In this document: positions 26,708 through 37,005 of the stretch, piece by piece
Position numbering within the stretch: the first letter of the stretch is position 1
Layout: every line of letters begins with the position of its first letter
Origin: Shimia sagamensis
GTDB lineage: Bacteria; Pseudomonadota; Alphaproteobacteria; Rhodobacterales; Rhodobacteraceae
DNA: 64,000 nucleotides
Direction of reading: 5' to 3'
Assembly: GCF_900182745.1 (NCBI RefSeq)
Contig: NZ_FXTY01000001.1
Location: forward strand, 186,001-250,000
Program-made: the position numbers and the translations under genes
The notes under the pieces: model-generated
The model's database searches: none
Told to the model about the DNA's origin: nothing
Seen by the model: only the letters and a program-made list of their open reading frames with translations

Positions 26708-28006
26708 TCACAGCCCTTCAGGCTTGCCCACCACCACAAATTGCAGTTTCTCCGGCGTCAAAAGCTCTCCGGCCACGCGCTTCACATCCCCCACCGTGAC
26801 AGCATCCACTTTGTCGTTGCGGGTGGCGATGTAGTCGATGGGCATGTTGTCCATCTGCATGGCCACCATGATCGTCGCAATTGAGCCATTGCCGTCAAAC
26901 CGCAGCGGGTAGGCCCCGGTCAGCAGCGCCTTGGCTTTCTCAACCTCGTCCTCTGTCGGGCCTTCAGCCGCCATCAAAGCCCACTCATCCTGAATGACCT
27001 CAATCGCCTGCGCCACGCGGTCATTGGCCGAGGACACGCTGCCCATGTAGACGTTCGCCAGATCACGCAGCACGATGTAGCTGTAGACGCCATAGGACAG
27101 ACCACGTTTGACCCGGACTTCCTCCATCAGACGGCTTTCAAACCCGCCGCCACCCAAAATGGTGTTCAGCACATAAGCGGCAAAGAAATCCTCATCGTCG
27201 CGGTCAATGCCGTTTTGCGCAAACATCGCCACCGACTGCGGCGTGTCAAAACCCACCACATCGACGCCGCCTGTGATGTCCACCACCGCGTCAACCGGCA
27301 TCGGCGCGCCGGTCTCTGGCAGGTCACCCAGCAGGGCATCCAATAGCGGCCCCAGTTCCTCGGCGGTGATGTCGCCTACGACGCCGACAAACAGTCGGTC
27401 TTTGGCCAGTGCGCCTGCATGTGCCGCAATCATGTCCTCGCGGGTCAGGTGGGTCACGCTCTCAATGGTGCCTTCGCCGCCGGACCCATAAGGATGATCA
27501 CCATAGATGATCTCCGCCATGCGGGCGCTGGCGATTTCATCCGGGTCTTTCAAATCAGAGCGCAGGCCAGACAGCACCTGTTCGCGCACGCGGTCCAGCG
27601 CATCCTGCGGGAAACTCGGCGCCACCAGCGACTTGCGCAGCAGGGCCAGCGCCTCATCGCGGTTCTCGGTCAGCACACGCGCGGAAATCGACACCGCATC
27701 GGCGTGGCTGTCATAGCCAAACTGCGCTGCCAGCTCTTCGCTTGCTTTGGCAAACCCCTGCGCGTCCATGTCGCCGGTACCCTCTTCGAGCAACCCCACC
27801 ATCAGGTTGGTTGCCCCGCGCGCACCCTCGACATCCAGCGAGGTGCCGCCTTTGAAACGGATTTCCAGCGCCACAAAGGGGATCGACGGCTCTTCGACCA
27901 GCCAGGCATTGATGCCGCCGGGTGAGGTGACTTCTTTGATCTTGATCTCTGCCCAGGCAGGCACAGCCACAAACAGCGTCACACATGCAATCAAAACACG
28001 GATCAT
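26708..28006 (-). CDS. M16-family peptidase-like protein, inactive-type subunit
   Basis: Secreted M16 homologue of 432 aa with signal peptide MIRVLIACVTLFVAVPAWA. The fold is recognisable (WLVEEPSIPFVALEIRFKGG, TNLMVGLLEEGTG, PYGSGGEGTIESVTHLTREDM, GGGGFESRLMEEVRVKRGLSYGVYS). The zinc-binding HxxEH is absent: the corresponding helix reads NLMVGLLEEGTG. Many bacteria encode an active and an inactive M16 subunit side by side that form a heterodimer. The start overlaps the upstream M16 gene (ATGA), supporting equal expression. Confidence 0.9.
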   Translation of the reverse strand: MIRVLIACVTLFVAVPAWAEIKIKEVTSPGGINAWLVEEPSIPFVALEIRFKGGTSLDVEGARGATNLMVGLLEEGTGDMDAQGFAKASEELAAQFGYDSHADAVSISARVLTENRDEALALLRKSLVAPSFPQDALDRVREQVLSGLRSDLKDPDEIASARMAEIIYGDHPYGSGGEGTIESVTHLTREDMIAAHAGALAKDRLFVGVVGDITAEELGPLLDALLGDLPETGAPMPVDAVVDITGGVDVVGFDTPQSVAMFAQNGIDRDDEDFFAAYVLNTILGGGGFESRLMEEVRVKRGLSYGVYSYIVLRDLANVYMGSVSSANDRVAQAIEVIQDEWALMAAEGPTEDEVEKAKALLTGAYPLRFDGNGSIATIMVAMQMDNMPIDYIATRNDKVDAVTVGDVKRVAGELLTPEKLQFVVVGKPEGL

Positions 28007-29340
28007 TGTGCCATCTCCTCTTCTGTCAACAGCCAGCCGGTCACCGATTTTTTCCGGTCAAAGATCATTTCCGCCGCCGCCATGATTTCTTCCGGCGTAA
28101 TCGACTGCAAAATCTCCGGCCACTCCTGAATGTCCGCGATGGTCAGCCCCGAGGTCAGCCCCCGGCCATAGCGGTTGGCCACACTGTCCACATTGTCACG
28201 CTCATAAATCTGACTGGCGCGCAGCTGCATCTTGATGCGCTCCAGATGCGCCTCATCCACGCCGGTTTCCATGAACTCCACCACAACCGCATCCATCGCG
28301 TCTTCGGCCTCTTGCATCTCAATCCCCGGTGCGGGCACGGTCAGCAGGTTAAACGTTGTCGCGTCCAGCGAAGTGCCGCGATACCAGGACGTGGCGTAGA
28401 TCGAGTTCTTATCCTCAAACTGCAACTTCTGGCTCAGCACAGAGGTCTGACCGCCACCCAGCAACTCCGCCAACAATGTGAGTGCCGCCGCACCACGTTG
28501 ATCACCGGGATTGCGTTCTGGCGCAAGGTAAGAGCGCGTCACATAAGGCTGCGCCACACGGGCATCATAAAACTCCATCCGCCGCGCGCTGGTCTGGGGT
28601 GGCTCGCTAGGGCGTGCCCGCTCTGGCAAATCAGGATTGGCCGGGATCACGCCGTAATACTGCTCCGCCAGCGCTTTGACTTCTTCCGGCTCCACATCAC
28701 CCGCGACAATCAGGATTGCATTGTTGGGCGCATAGTAGGTCCCATAGTATTCCAGCGCATCTTCCAGACCGAGCGCCTCCATCTCGTGGCGCCAGCCGAT
28801 AATCGGGATGCCATAGCGGTGATTGAGATATTGCGAGGCGTTCAACTGCTCGCGGAACAGCGCACCGGGGTTGTTCTCGACCCGCTGATTGCGCTCCTCA
28901 ATGATGACATCACGCTCAGTCAGGATTTCTTCCTCCCCGAGGCGAATATTCACCATCCGGTCGCTCTCCATGGTCATCATCAGTTCCAACCGGTCGGCTG
29001 CGACACGCTGGTGGTAGGCTGTCACATCAAAGCTGGTAAACGCGTTGTCACGGCCACCATTGGCCGCCACGGTTGCGGAAAACTCACCGGACTCCAGCGT
29101 GTCCGTGGCTTTGAACAGCAGATGTTCCAAGAAATGCGCCACGCCCGACACGCCCGGCTTTTCATCGGCGGACCCCGCTTTGTACCACACCATATGCATC
29201 ACCACCGGTGCGCGGTGATCCTCGACCACCACCACTTGCATGCCGTTCTCCAGCATAAAATCAGTGACCTGATCTTCCGCTTGCGCGGGCAGCGCACTGA
29301 CCACCCCAAGCGCCAGCGCACAGACTAAGCGTCGCAACAT
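28003..29340 (-). CDS. M16-family zinc metallopeptidase, active-type subunit
   Basis: Secreted metallopeptidase of 445 aa. The signal peptide MLRRLVCALALGVVSALPAQA is followed by the inverted zinc motif HFLEH (residues 69-73) and the downstream Glu in ILTERDVIIEERNQRVEN. It likely pairs with the following inactive homologue to degrade peptides in the periplasm. AAGGAG precedes the ATG. A GC-rich inverted repeat (about 29380-29395) lies between it and the DUF3035 gene upstream. Confidence 0.93.
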   Translation of the reverse strand: MLRRLVCALALGVVSALPAQAEDQVTDFMLENGMQVVVVEDHRAPVVMHMVWYKAGSADEKPGVSGVAHFLEHLLFKATDTLESGEFSATVAANGGRDNAFTSFDVTAYHQRVAADRLELMMTMESDRMVNIRLGEEEILTERDVIIEERNQRVENNPGALFREQLNASQYLNHRYGIPIIGWRHEMEALGLEDALEYYGTYYAPNNAILIVAGDVEPEEVKALAEQYYGVIPANPDLPERARPSEPPQTSARRMEFYDARVAQPYVTRSYLAPERNPGDQRGAAALTLLAELLGGGQTSVLSQKLQFEDKNSIYATSWYRGTSLDATTFNLLTVPAPGIEMQEAEDAMDAVVVEFMETGVDEAHLERIKMQLRASQIYERDNVDSVANRYGRGLTSGLTIADIQEWPEILQSITPEEIMAAAEMIFDRKKSVTGWLLTEEEMAQ

Positions 29341-29450
29341 AAAACAATCTCCTTAAAACAGGCTTGTACAAATAGTTACGCCCCCGAAGGGGCGCTGCAA
29401 GGCATCAAACGAATTTGTGAGCAAGAATGGGCACATTCATGCCCAAAACT

Positions 29451-29969
29451 TTACTGAACCGGGGCCGCCGGTGTGCGTGCACCGGCGCGCTTCCAACGCC
29501 ACCACTCATCGCGATAGTCCAACGCCTGACGTTTATAAACGTCCTCATAGAGGCCTTTTTTGCTGATCCGCAGCCACGTGCCCCGCCCCCGCTTGCGCCG
29601 GAACTCTTCATCGTCTTCCCAGACTTTCGCGCGAATGTCCGCTTCCCGTCCCAGACGCGAGGAGTAATTCACAAGATTGCCATCACTGGCAGGAATGCCG
29701 GTGTTGTATGGGCTGCGGGCGGAAGCCTTACCACCCAGCGCAACCACCGCATCGCCCAAAGGATCTTGATCGGTACGGTTCACACCACCCGGCGTGGGCA
29801 GCGGCAGGGCCGCGTAATCCTTGGGTTGGGTGAGTTGTTTGGCCGGCATAATGGTGAACTCATCCGGTCCGTCACCCGAAGGCGCGGTGGAATGCAGCGT
29901 TTTACTGCCCGAACACGCCGCCAATCCAACAGCGACAAAACCCAAAATCAAAAGACGTAAAAGCCCCAT
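29451..29969 (-). CDS. DUF3035 lipoprotein
   Basis: Predicted outer-membrane lipoprotein of 172 aa. A lipoprotein signal MGLLRLLILGFVAVGLAAC ends in the lipobox LAAC; a longer frame upstream would bury this signal, so I start at ATG 29969. The rest is hydrophilic and rich in Arg, with the DUF3035-like segments GPDEFTIMPAKQLTQPKDYAALPLPTPGG and DPLGDAVVALGG. Homologues commonly sit between lspA and M16 peptidase genes in Rhodobacterales. The function is unknown; envelope biogenesis is inferred from context. Confidence 0.82.
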   Translation of the reverse strand: MGLLRLLILGFVAVGLAACSGSKTLHSTAPSGDGPDEFTIMPAKQLTQPKDYAALPLPTPGGVNRTDQDPLGDAVVALGGKASARSPYNTGIPASDGNLVNYSSRLGREADIRAKVWEDDEEFRRKRGRGTWLRISKKGLYEDVYKRQALDYRDEWWRWKRAGARTPAAPVQ

Positions 29970-30022
29970 ATGCCCCACTCCACGAAACTTGGGCACAGCT
30001 TTAGCGCATCCTGACAGGAAGG

Positions 30023-30496
30023 TCACGCCTCAGTTTTCTTGCCCCCGCCAAACACCACCAATCCGATGGCACCTGCAAAAATCCAAATGTCTGCGACGTT
30101 AAAGGAATAGGGATTGTTGAACCCGCAGCAGGACATATTGAGAAAATCCACCACCGCGCCAAACAAAAGCCGGTCGACCACATTTCCAAGCGCGCCGCCA
30201 ATCAGGAAACCGGCACTGATCATGCCCCATTTGCCCGGCGGATCTTTGCGCACCCAATGCAGCACAAAGCCGCAAATCACAAACGCCAGCGCAATCAGCA
30301 CCCATTTGGCCGCCTCAGGGCTGTCTGAAAACAGGCCAAAGTTGATGCCGCGGTTCCACGCCATATGAAATTGTAAAAACGGCGGCAGAATCTCAATATG
30401 CATCACCTCGCGCAGGTTCAGCGCGTTGAGCACAAGAAATTTGCTCGCCTGATCGGTGATGAAGGCCCAAAAGCCTGCCCAAAACACAAGACGCAT
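30023..30496 (-). CDS. lspA: Lipoprotein signal peptidase (signal peptidase II)
   Basis: Inner-membrane aspartyl protease of 157 aa that removes signal peptides from prolipoproteins. It has four TM segments, an early TDQASK Asp, the catalytic Asp in GNVVDRLLFGAVVDF and the second catalytic Asp in FNVADIWI. The frame is open to 30643, but the extra N-terminus is basic and unrelated, whereas ATG 30496 has AAGGAG upstream and starts directly into TM1. The downstream gene encodes a lipoprotein that would be its substrate. Confidence 0.93.
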   Translation of the reverse strand: MRLVFWAGFWAFITDQASKFLVLNALNLREVMHIEILPPFLQFHMAWNRGINFGLFSDSPEAAKWVLIALAFVICGFVLHWVRKDPPGKWGMISAGFLIGGALGNVVDRLLFGAVVDFLNMSCCGFNNPYSFNVADIWIFAGAIGLVVFGGGKKTEA

Positions 30497-30672
30497 CACG
30501 GCGCGTCTCCTTCTCTGCCTGTCTGCCTCGGTGCGCCGTTCCGTGTTATCCCCAGAATCTTGCGCCTTGATTGTTAGCGCCCATGCTACGCCACTTTTGG
30601 GCCGCGCAACAAGGGTACGACCTGCGATCAGATTAAATTCCAACCGCAGGCCGGTAGCTTATTTAGTCACTT

Positions 30673-32262
30673 TTAGTGACGGAAGTGACGCATTCCGGTA
30701 AAGACCATCGCCAAACCAGCATCATCCGCCGCCTTGATGACCTCTTCATCCCGCATGGAGCCACCTGGCTGGATCACACAGGTGCCGCCAGCCGCAGCCG
30801 CTTCCAGCAGACCGTCGGCAAACGGGAAAAACGCGTCAGACGCCACAGCGGAGCCCTTGGCTGGGCTTTCGTCCAGACCCAATGCATCGGCCATACGCTG
30901 CGCCTTAGATGCGGCCACATTGGCACTGTCCAAACGGCTCATCTGGCCTGCGCCCACACCGACGGTCGCGCCGCCTTTGACGTAGACAATGGCGTTGGAT
31001 TTCACGTGCTTGGCCACTTTCCAGGCAAACTGCAGATCAGCCATCTGCGCGTCCGTTGGTGCAACCTTGGTCACCACCTTCAACTCATCTGCTGCCACGG
31101 TGCCAACGTCTTTGTCCTGGACCAAAACGCCACCGGCAACCTGCTTGTAGGTTGTGATCGGCGTGCGTGGATCAGGCAGACCATCGGTCAGCAGCAGGCG
31201 CAGGTTTTTCTTGGCCGCAAAAACCTCTTTGGCTTCCTCAGACGCGCCCGGCGCAATCACCACCTCGGTGAAGATCTCCACAATCTTCTTGGCAGTTTCA
31301 ACATCAAGTGGCTGGTTCAGCGCCACAATGCCGCCAAACGCAGATGTGCGATCACAATCAAACGCTTTCTGATACGCGTCCACCAATGTGGCGCCCACAG
31401 CCACACCACAGGGGTTGGCATGTTTGATGATCGCCACAGCGGGACCATTGGCTGGATCAAACTCCGACACCAGCTCAAACGCCGCGTCGGTGTCGTTGAT
31501 GTTGTTGTAAGACAGCTCTTTGCCCTGCAACTGGGTCGCAGTCGCCACACCGGGACGGCCCGAGCCATCGGTGTAAAACGCCGCTTTTTGGTGGCTGTTC
31601 TCGCCATAACGCAAGGTCTGCTTCAGCTCACCAGCAAAGGCGCGGCGCTTGGGGGCTTCCAGCTCCAGCTGCTCTGCCATCCATGTGGACACAGCCGCAT
31701 CATAGGCCCCGGTGCGCGCATAGGCCTTCTGGGAAAGCTTGCGGCGGAACTTCGGGCAGGTCGCCCCGTCGTGCTGATCCATGTCGCCCAGCAATTTGTC
31801 GTAGTCCTCAACGTCCACAATCACGTTCACAAAGGCTGCGTTTTTGGCAGCTGCGCGGATCATCGCCGGGCCGCCAATGTCGATGTTCTCGATGCAGGTG
31901 TCATAATCCGCACCCGCCGCCACAGTGGCCTCAAACGGATAGAGGTTCACCACCAGCAGGTCGATGCCCGCAATGCCGTGCTCTTTCATCGCTGCAACAT
32001 GTTGTTCATTGTCACGCAACGCCAGCAAACCGCCATGCACATTAGGGTGCAGCGTTTTTACGCGGCCATCCATCATTTCCGGAAAGCCGGTCACATCCGC
32101 GACATCTTTCACATCCAGACCCGCATCGCGCATCGCCTTGGCGGAACCCCCGGTGGAGAGCAGCTCCACGCCGCGGTCTGAAAGGGCTTTGGCCAGATCG
32201 ATCAGACCGGTCTTGTCAGACACGGAAATCAGGGCGCGGCGAATAGGGAGGAGGTCGCTCAT
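30673..32262 (-). CDS. purH: Bifunctional AICAR formyltransferase/IMP cyclohydrolase
   Basis: PurH, 529 aa, catalyses the last two steps of purine synthesis. The N-terminal MGS-like IMP cyclohydrolase domain shows [26 protein letters not shown] and [15 protein letters not shown]. The C-terminal AICAR transformylase domain has [35 protein letters not shown] and [11 protein letters not shown]. The length is standard for the family. It sits between the heparinase-family gene and lspA, a conserved Rhodobacterales order. A 15-base dyad (GTCAC-N5-GTGAC, 30666-30680) overlaps its stop. Confidence 0.97.
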   Translation of the reverse strand: MSDLLPIRRALISVSDKTGLIDLAKALSDRGVELLSTGGSAKAMRDAGLDVKDVADVTGFPEMMDGRVKTLHPNVHGGLLALRDNEQHVAAMKEHGIAGIDLLVVNLYPFEATVAAGADYDTCIENIDIGGPAMIRAAAKNAAFVNVIVDVEDYDKLLGDMDQHDGATCPKFRRKLSQKAYARTGAYDAAVSTWMAEQLELEAPKRRAFAGELKQTLRYGENSHQKAAFYTDGSGRPGVATATQLQGKELSYNNINDTDAAFELVSEFDPANGPAVAIIKHANPCGVAVGATLVDAYQKAFDCDRTSAFGGIVALNQPLDVETAKKIVEIFTEVVIAPGASEEAKEVFAAKKNLRLLLTDGLPDPRTPITTYKQVAGGVLVQDKDVGTVAADELKVVTKVAPTDAQMADLQFAWKVAKHVKSNAIVYVKGGATVGVGAGQMSRLDSANVAASKAQRMADALGLDESPAKGSAVASDAFFPFADGLLEAAAAGGTCVIQPGGSMRDEEVIKAADDAGLAMVFTGMRHFRH

Positions 32263-32281
32263 TGGGATAGGGTCCTTGGGC

Positions 32282-34024
32282 TCAGGTGTTCAAATCCATT
32301 TCGTCCCGGTTCAGGTCCCTGATTGCCACATTGGTCTCATGTGCTTTGCTCAACGACCACCGGATGCGGGTCGCATACTCCATTGCCACGCCAGATAGAA
32401 CGATTTGTTTGGTCGCACGTGGCTTTAATCGCCCTTTTTCGAGGAAAACACTGGCATCCAACCGCATTTTGGCAATCGCATCGTGCCGGAACACCCAAAG
32501 TTCGCCGCTTTTGAGCGCAATCGACACCGCCGCACCGCCCATATCAAGCGAGGCATCGACCTCCGGATGCAAGTGAAAGGCGATTTCAAAGGGGATTCCC
32601 TGCAACGCGCCTTCATCCATCGCCTTGTCAAACCGCCGCTTGGCCGAATCGTCCATCGCAATGATCAGGTCTTCCCCCGCCATGCCGCGCCCATCAAATG
32701 TCAGCTCCAACGTCCGCGCATGGGTCAATCCGTGGGACGCGATGTAACCGTCATGCCCACCTTCAAACCGCAGTCCATCCGGCGCCTGACTCATTTGGAT
32801 CGGCACATCTTTGGGGGCATCCACAAGCTGCTCTTCGCGCCAGCCTCGGCCCTCTTGACCCAACCGTGCGCTCGACAGCTCATCAATCGTGACCGTGGAA
32901 TGCGAGGGTGTCGCCCGACCAAACCGGCGCCAGTCTTCGCCAAAACTCGCGCCTGAGCCACAGTTCACCACCAATGGCCGCCGCCCGCTGGTCAACTCAA
33001 ACGCCATTGTCGACGCATGCGCATTAAGCGAGCTTGCCCCGGTCGGCGGCAGGCTGGCGTCAATCACCACGCTGGTGCGCCCAGCTGAGAGCCGTGCGTA
33101 GCCCATCGCCAGCCCATCCGCCTGCCGTGTTTTATTGCCACTTTCTGCCAACGCGGAATCCAGCCGTCCTTCCATGCCGCGACCACCGCCATGGAACCGC
33201 GCCAGTCCGCCATCCGCGTGGCGCAACGTGCGCAAGGTAGGGGCGATCCGCTCAATCGCCTGCATGTGTATCTCAGACGGTGTGCGCCCCGCATCTTTGA
33301 GCGCTGTCGCCGCCCAGGTCAAAAGCGTGAAAACTTCGAGCAGCTCCTCAGGATTGCGGGTCGGAATGCCGCCCTCTTCATCCACCTGCCGCTCACACTC
33401 TTTATCCAACGCCTTCAGCGCTGGCTCCACATGTTGCGACATGCCTTCCAGCGCCAACCCTGCATAGATCAGCCCGGTCAGCGCCTCAAACCGCGGCAAG
33501 CCCGGCACCGTTTTGTGCCAACGCTTGGAGAGGAAAATTGTCTGCTGCGCCAGCGAGCGGTAGAAATCTTCGGACTGCGCCGAATCCCGCGCCCTAAGCA
33601 GGAAAATTGCATGGCTGATCCACCGGATCAGCCGCCGTCCCGCCAGATCCGGAATCCATCCCGGCCCCGAGCCACGCCCGTAGCGGTCAATCCAGCGCCA
33701 GACCCATTCTTGCGCCCGCTCCCGCGCGGGCATGTCACCCACGGCCGCCAGATCATCCAACCAGGCAAACCCATGCTGCTCTTCGGCAAACACATCGTCG
33801 GGCACATCAATGTCCCACAGCGACGTTTTGGGCGCGCTGATCAAATGACCTGCAAACAGGAAATTCCCGGCCACCAACTGCTTGCCACGGGCATAAAGCC
33901 CAATGGTGCGGGGCTCCGGCATGCTTGTGAACCCTGTGGCGGGCCGCGCACGGGTGCTGATCCGAGCCGCAACACGATGATTAAACCGTGTCCAGCGCGC
34001 CGATATGGTTTCTCGTTTGGACAT
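32282..34024 (-). CDS. Heparinase II/III-family protein
   Basis: Protein of 580 aa with an N-terminal alpha-helical toroid-like half and a C-terminal heparinase II/III beta domain ([64 protein letters not shown]). No signal peptide is visible. Characterised members are polysaccharide lyases, but homologues fixed between rsmB and purH in alphaproteobacteria are of unknown physiological role; a link to cell-envelope glycans is a guess. It is separated from purH by 19 bases and is likely cotranscribed with it. Confidence 0.85.
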   Translation of the reverse strand: MSKRETISARWTRFNHRVAARISTRARPATGFTSMPEPRTIGLYARGKQLVAGNFLFAGHLISAPKTSLWDIDVPDDVFAEEQHGFAWLDDLAAVGDMPARERAQEWVWRWIDRYGRGSGPGWIPDLAGRRLIRWISHAIFLLRARDSAQSEDFYRSLAQQTIFLSKRWHKTVPGLPRFEALTGLIYAGLALEGMSQHVEPALKALDKECERQVDEEGGIPTRNPEELLEVFTLLTWAATALKDAGRTPSEIHMQAIERIAPTLRTLRHADGGLARFHGGGRGMEGRLDSALAESGNKTRQADGLAMGYARLSAGRTSVVIDASLPPTGASSLNAHASTMAFELTSGRRPLVVNCGSGASFGEDWRRFGRATPSHSTVTIDELSSARLGQEGRGWREEQLVDAPKDVPIQMSQAPDGLRFEGGHDGYIASHGLTHARTLELTFDGRGMAGEDLIIAMDDSAKRRFDKAMDEGALQGIPFEIAFHLHPEVDASLDMGGAAVSIALKSGELWVFRHDAIAKMRLDASVFLEKGRLKPRATKQIVLSGVAMEYATRIRWSLSKAHETNVAIRDLNRDEMDLNT

Positions 34025-34125
34025 CCACTCTGCCTCTACGCTCTTTGGCGTTTGGCACGAGTGTAGCGAGGTGTTAGCGCTGAGTCACCGATTGAATCAG
34101 CGGCGGGCCGTCAACCGGCAAAAGC

Positions 34126-35397
34126 TCACTGACCTTTGCGCAGCATCGCCACATAAAACCCGTCCATGCCACCTTTGTCCGCCCAATAGTCCGGACGCAG
34201 GCGCAGGCCACCTTCTTCGGTGATCCAAGCCGGATCCACACCATCAATCAACACCGCGTCCCGATCCACGGTGACATCTGCCCAGCGCTCCGCCGCCTCT
34301 TCCACCTGCACTTCGCCTTCGTCCGGCAACAGAGAGCAGGTGCAAAACACCAACCGTCCACCCGGTTTCAGCAGGCCAATGGCGTGATCCAGGAACACTT
34401 CCTGCAAGCCAATCAGATCGCCAAATTCACTGCCATCTTTGGCAAAGGGCAAATCAGGGTGGCGTCGAATGGTGCCCGTGGCCGAACAGGGCGCATCCAG
34501 CAGGATAGCATCATATTGCCCCTCCTGCGCCATCACGTCCCCCACCACCACCGTGGCGTTGAGCTGCACGCGCTTAAGGTTTTCCCGCAACCGCTCCATG
34601 CGCGACGCGCTGTCATCCACAGCTGTTACCGTGGCCCCTGCGGCAGCCACCTGCATGGTTTTACCACCGGGCGCGGCGCAAAGATCAAGCACCGTTTCCC
34701 CCGGTTGCGCATTGAGCACCCGTGCCGCCATCGACGCGGCCGCGTCCTGTACCCACCACTGACCTTGCTTGAACCCAGCCAGCGCTGTGACCTGCCCCGC
34801 ATCCGCAATCCGCACCGACCCGTTGGGCAACACCACGCCACCCACAGCTTCGGCAATGCCCTCAGCATCCTCTTTCACGGTCAAATCCAATGGCGCCCCG
34901 GCAAAATGGGCCGCTTCAATGTCCAGCATGGTGTCCGCCCCATAAGCCTGTGCCAAAGGCTTGCGCAGCCATTTGGGCAGCCGCGGCACCCGCAACTTGT
35001 CCCATTCCGCCTGACCTTTTTCGTCCACCTTGCGCAGAACGGCGTTGACCAGGCCTTTCATGCCAGCCGTGCGTTTGTTCTTCGCAACGATGTTCACAGC
35101 GTCGTTCACCACGCCATGCGCCGCGCCGCCGAGACACAGCTCCACCGTGGCCAGCCGCAGCACATTGTGCACATGCAAATCCGGCGTCTTTTTCATATGT
35201 TTCTGCAACACCCGGTCCGCACGTTCCAGATTGCGCAGCGTATCAAGCGCCAGCCGCTGCGCACGCGCTCGGTCCGCCGGCTCCAACTTGCTCAACCCGC
35301 CACTCTGGATCAGGTCATTGAGCAGTCGTCCATCTTCCATAACTTTATCCAGCAAACGCACAGCGCTGCGACGGGTATAATAACCGGAGTTTGACAT
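34126..35397 (-). CDS. rsmB: 16S rRNA (cytosine-C5) methyltransferase RsmB-like
   Basis: SAM-dependent rRNA methyltransferase of 423 aa. The N-terminal NusB-like helical domain (RRSAVRLLDKVMEDGRLLNDL to about residue 140) precedes a Rossmann domain with SAM motif VLDLCAAPGGKTMQVAA, the motif IV Cys in LDAPCSATGTIRRHPDL and the catalytic Cys in VFCTCSLLPDEGE. An upstream ATG at 35448 adds 17 unrelated residues; ATG 35397 has AAGGAA upstream. It is divergent from the DUF1674 gene. Confidence 0.93.
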   Translation of the reverse strand: MSNSGYYTRRSAVRLLDKVMEDGRLLNDLIQSGGLSKLEPADRARAQRLALDTLRNLERADRVLQKHMKKTPDLHVHNVLRLATVELCLGGAAHGVVNDAVNIVAKNKRTAGMKGLVNAVLRKVDEKGQAEWDKLRVPRLPKWLRKPLAQAYGADTMLDIEAAHFAGAPLDLTVKEDAEGIAEAVGGVVLPNGSVRIADAGQVTALAGFKQGQWWVQDAAASMAARVLNAQPGETVLDLCAAPGGKTMQVAAAGATVTAVDDSASRMERLRENLKRVQLNATVVVGDVMAQEGQYDAILLDAPCSATGTIRRHPDLPFAKDGSEFGDLIGLQEVFLDHAIGLLKPGGRLVFCTCSLLPDEGEVQVEEAAERWADVTVDRDAVLIDGVDPAWITEEGGLRLRPDYWADKGGMDGFYVAMLRKGQ

Positions 35398-35474
35398 GGG
35401 ACGGGTTTCCTTACGGACTTGAGCTTGGCAGACGGGCGCGTATATCAAGGGCTAGGCCTGAAAGGAACCCTCTC

Positions 35475-35660
35475 ATGACTGACGCCTCCGATTCCCGCGA
35501 CGACTTGCCTGAAGCCGCCAAGCGCGCCTTGGCTGAAGCTGAAGAGCGGCGCAAGAACGCGAAAGCCGTCGACTTGCCCACCGAATTGGGCGGCCGTGAT
35601 GGACCAGAACCGGTGCGTTTTGGTGACTGGGAGAAAAAAGGCATCGCAGTCGATTTTTGA
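35475..35660 (+). CDS. DUF1674 protein (SDHAF4-type succinate dehydrogenase assembly factor)
   Basis: Small protein of 61 aa. The N-terminus is Asp/Glu/Lys/Arg rich, and the C-terminus ends PVRFGDWEKKGIAVDF, the DUF1674 signature shared with the mitochondrial SDHAF4 factor, which assists flavinylated SdhA. The in-frame ATG at 35391 overlaps the divergent rsmB start and gives no family-like residues. ATG 35475 has AAAGGAA upstream. The role in succinate dehydrogenase maturation is by homology only. Confidence 0.85.
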   Translation: MTDASDSRDDLPEAAKRALAEAEERRKNAKAVDLPTELGGRDGPEPVRFGDWEKKGIAVDF

Positions 35661-35667
35661 GCCAGCC

Positions 35668-37005
35668 TCAATCGATAAACGTCCATCCAGCGGCTGCCAG
35701 ATTTTGCATCAGGAAATCCCCTTCTGTTGGGTCCTGAAAAAACACACGACCAATCATTTCTGGTCGAAACATTGGCCACTGTTCGCGAATGTGTTGAACC
35801 GTTTCACTTGCACGTTGATGGTTGCCAGAGGCCTGATGGGCTGCAGCCAAATATGTCATCGTCACAACATTTACACCGCGTCCCTCACGTTCCGATGTCT
35901 CCAATGTTTCAATGGTCTCGACATATTCTCCGACGTGGAAGCTGGCCATCGCATACAGCCTTTCTCGGGCCATCAAAGTATGCGGAAGGTCCGCGACACT
36001 TCCCACCTCAGTGGCTTCGCGTGCATTTTCATAACGGCTCGTGAGCAACGCTAAAACCGCATAAGCGCCCGCAACATCAGGATCCTGGGATCCCAACGCA
36101 TAAGACCTCTCAGAAAGATTGATGGCACTGCGATAGTCCCGCTCCGTAAACGCAACCAATGCGGCCGACGACAAGACCCACGGATCTTCCGGGCCTTTTG
36201 CCAGCGCCTGATCTCGCATCAATCGCGCCTCTTCCAAATGACGTCGAGACAGTGCCCCCCCCGATGTCATCAACGCAATCGCGGTCAAGCCATATCCAGC
36301 CGTCGCATATGCCACCACGTACTCCGGATCTCGTGCAATCACCTCTTTGGCGATAGCAATCGCCACGCGCTGCCGCTCCATATCGAGAGTTGGATATAGA
36401 TACTCTCGCGCCACTTTCTCCAATTCAAAAACAGAAAGCCCGTCATAGCGTTCAGGAAAAGGCGGCACCCCCAAGTCTTCCTCAGATTGCGAAACCGGTA
36501 CGGACCCAGACGACCGAAATCTTTGGTTTTCGGGCCAAAGCGCCAAGCCGCCACCCACAACCAATGCCACAAGTATTAGACCCACAAAAATCACGCCCTT
36601 CATAGGCATTTTCTGCGGTTGCGACGTTGACGGAACAGCCTCGTCTTCCCACATCTGGAAGTTCAGTCCACAGAGGTCGGAGTTCGTTGTGATCCGGATT
36701 GGATCATCAGCGCCGTCATCAGCGTAATAGACAGCGAGTTTCTCGGACAATCGCTCCATTGCCCACATCAGTTTCTTGCTCGCCTCTTCAGGCGAACGGT
36801 CTGCAAAAAATTCAGAAATGGCAGCGTTCTGACTGCCGTGAGTGGCCCGCGCTGCCAGATGCTCGTCAATCAAAAACCGCAGTAACAGCTCCTGTTGCTT
36901 TGCCGCTTTGAAGGTTTGACTGCCGAAAACACGCGCGGCCGCGACCCGGATTACATCCGGCGCAATTCTATACTGCATACCTTTGGGCGCGTCAGGATTT
37001 GGCAT
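35668..37005 (-). CDS. Membrane-anchored TPR protein with N-terminal regulator-like domain
   Basis: Protein of 445 aa. Residues about 18-110 (AARVFGSQTFKAAKQQELLLRFLIDEHL through LSEKLAVYY and DPIRI) resemble the N-terminal domain of CadC/cyclase-linked TPR proteins, where the pattern is a short helical region ending in ...YY...DP..I. A single TM helix (about 140-158, GVIFVGLILVALVVGGGLALW) follows, then TPR-like helical repeats to the end (VVAYATAGYGLTAIALM, PWVLSSAALVAFTERDYRSAINLSERSYALG). ATG 37005 has GGGGGGA upstream; the open frame beyond it is unsupported. The function is unknown, perhaps signal input or scaffolding. Confidence 0.65.
   Translation of the reverse strand: MPNPDAPKGMQYRIAPDVIRVAAARVFGSQTFKAAKQQELLLRFLIDEHLAARATHGSQNAAISEFFADRSPEEASKKLMWAMERLSEKLAVYYADDGADDPIRITTNSDLCGLNFQMWEDEAVPSTSQPQKMPMKGVIFVGLILVALVVGGGLALWPENQRFRSSGSVPVSQSEEDLGVPPFPERYDGLSVFELEKVAREYLYPTLDMERQRVAIAIAKEVIARDPEYVVAYATAGYGLTAIALMTSGGALSRRHLEEARLMRDQALAKGPEDPWVLSSAALVAFTERDYRSAINLSERSYALGSQDPDVAGAYAVLALLTSRYENAREATEVGSVADLPHTLMARERLYAMASFHVGEYVETIETLETSEREGRGVNVVTMTYLAAAHQASGNHQRASETVQHIREQWPMFRPEMIGRVFFQDPTEGDFLMQNLAAAGWTFID

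Noticed and set aside
27985..29328. 447-aa open frame on the plus strand opposite the M16 peptidase gene
   Set aside because: Shadow frame of the active M16 gene with no recognisable domains.
29380..29395. GCCCC-CGAA-GGGGC hairpin between the DUF3035 and M16 genes as a terminator
   Set aside because: No T-run follows on the relevant strand and the M16 gene needs readthrough or a promoter here; its role is unclear.
30676..32181. 501-aa open frame on the plus strand opposite purH
   Set aside because: Reverse-complement shadow of purH; composition (His/Arg/Gln rich) is unlike real neighbours.
32282..34024. Heparinase-family gene as part of the polysaccharide cluster
   Set aside because: It lies 20 kb away, has no signal peptide and sits in a conserved housekeeping order with rsmB and purH.
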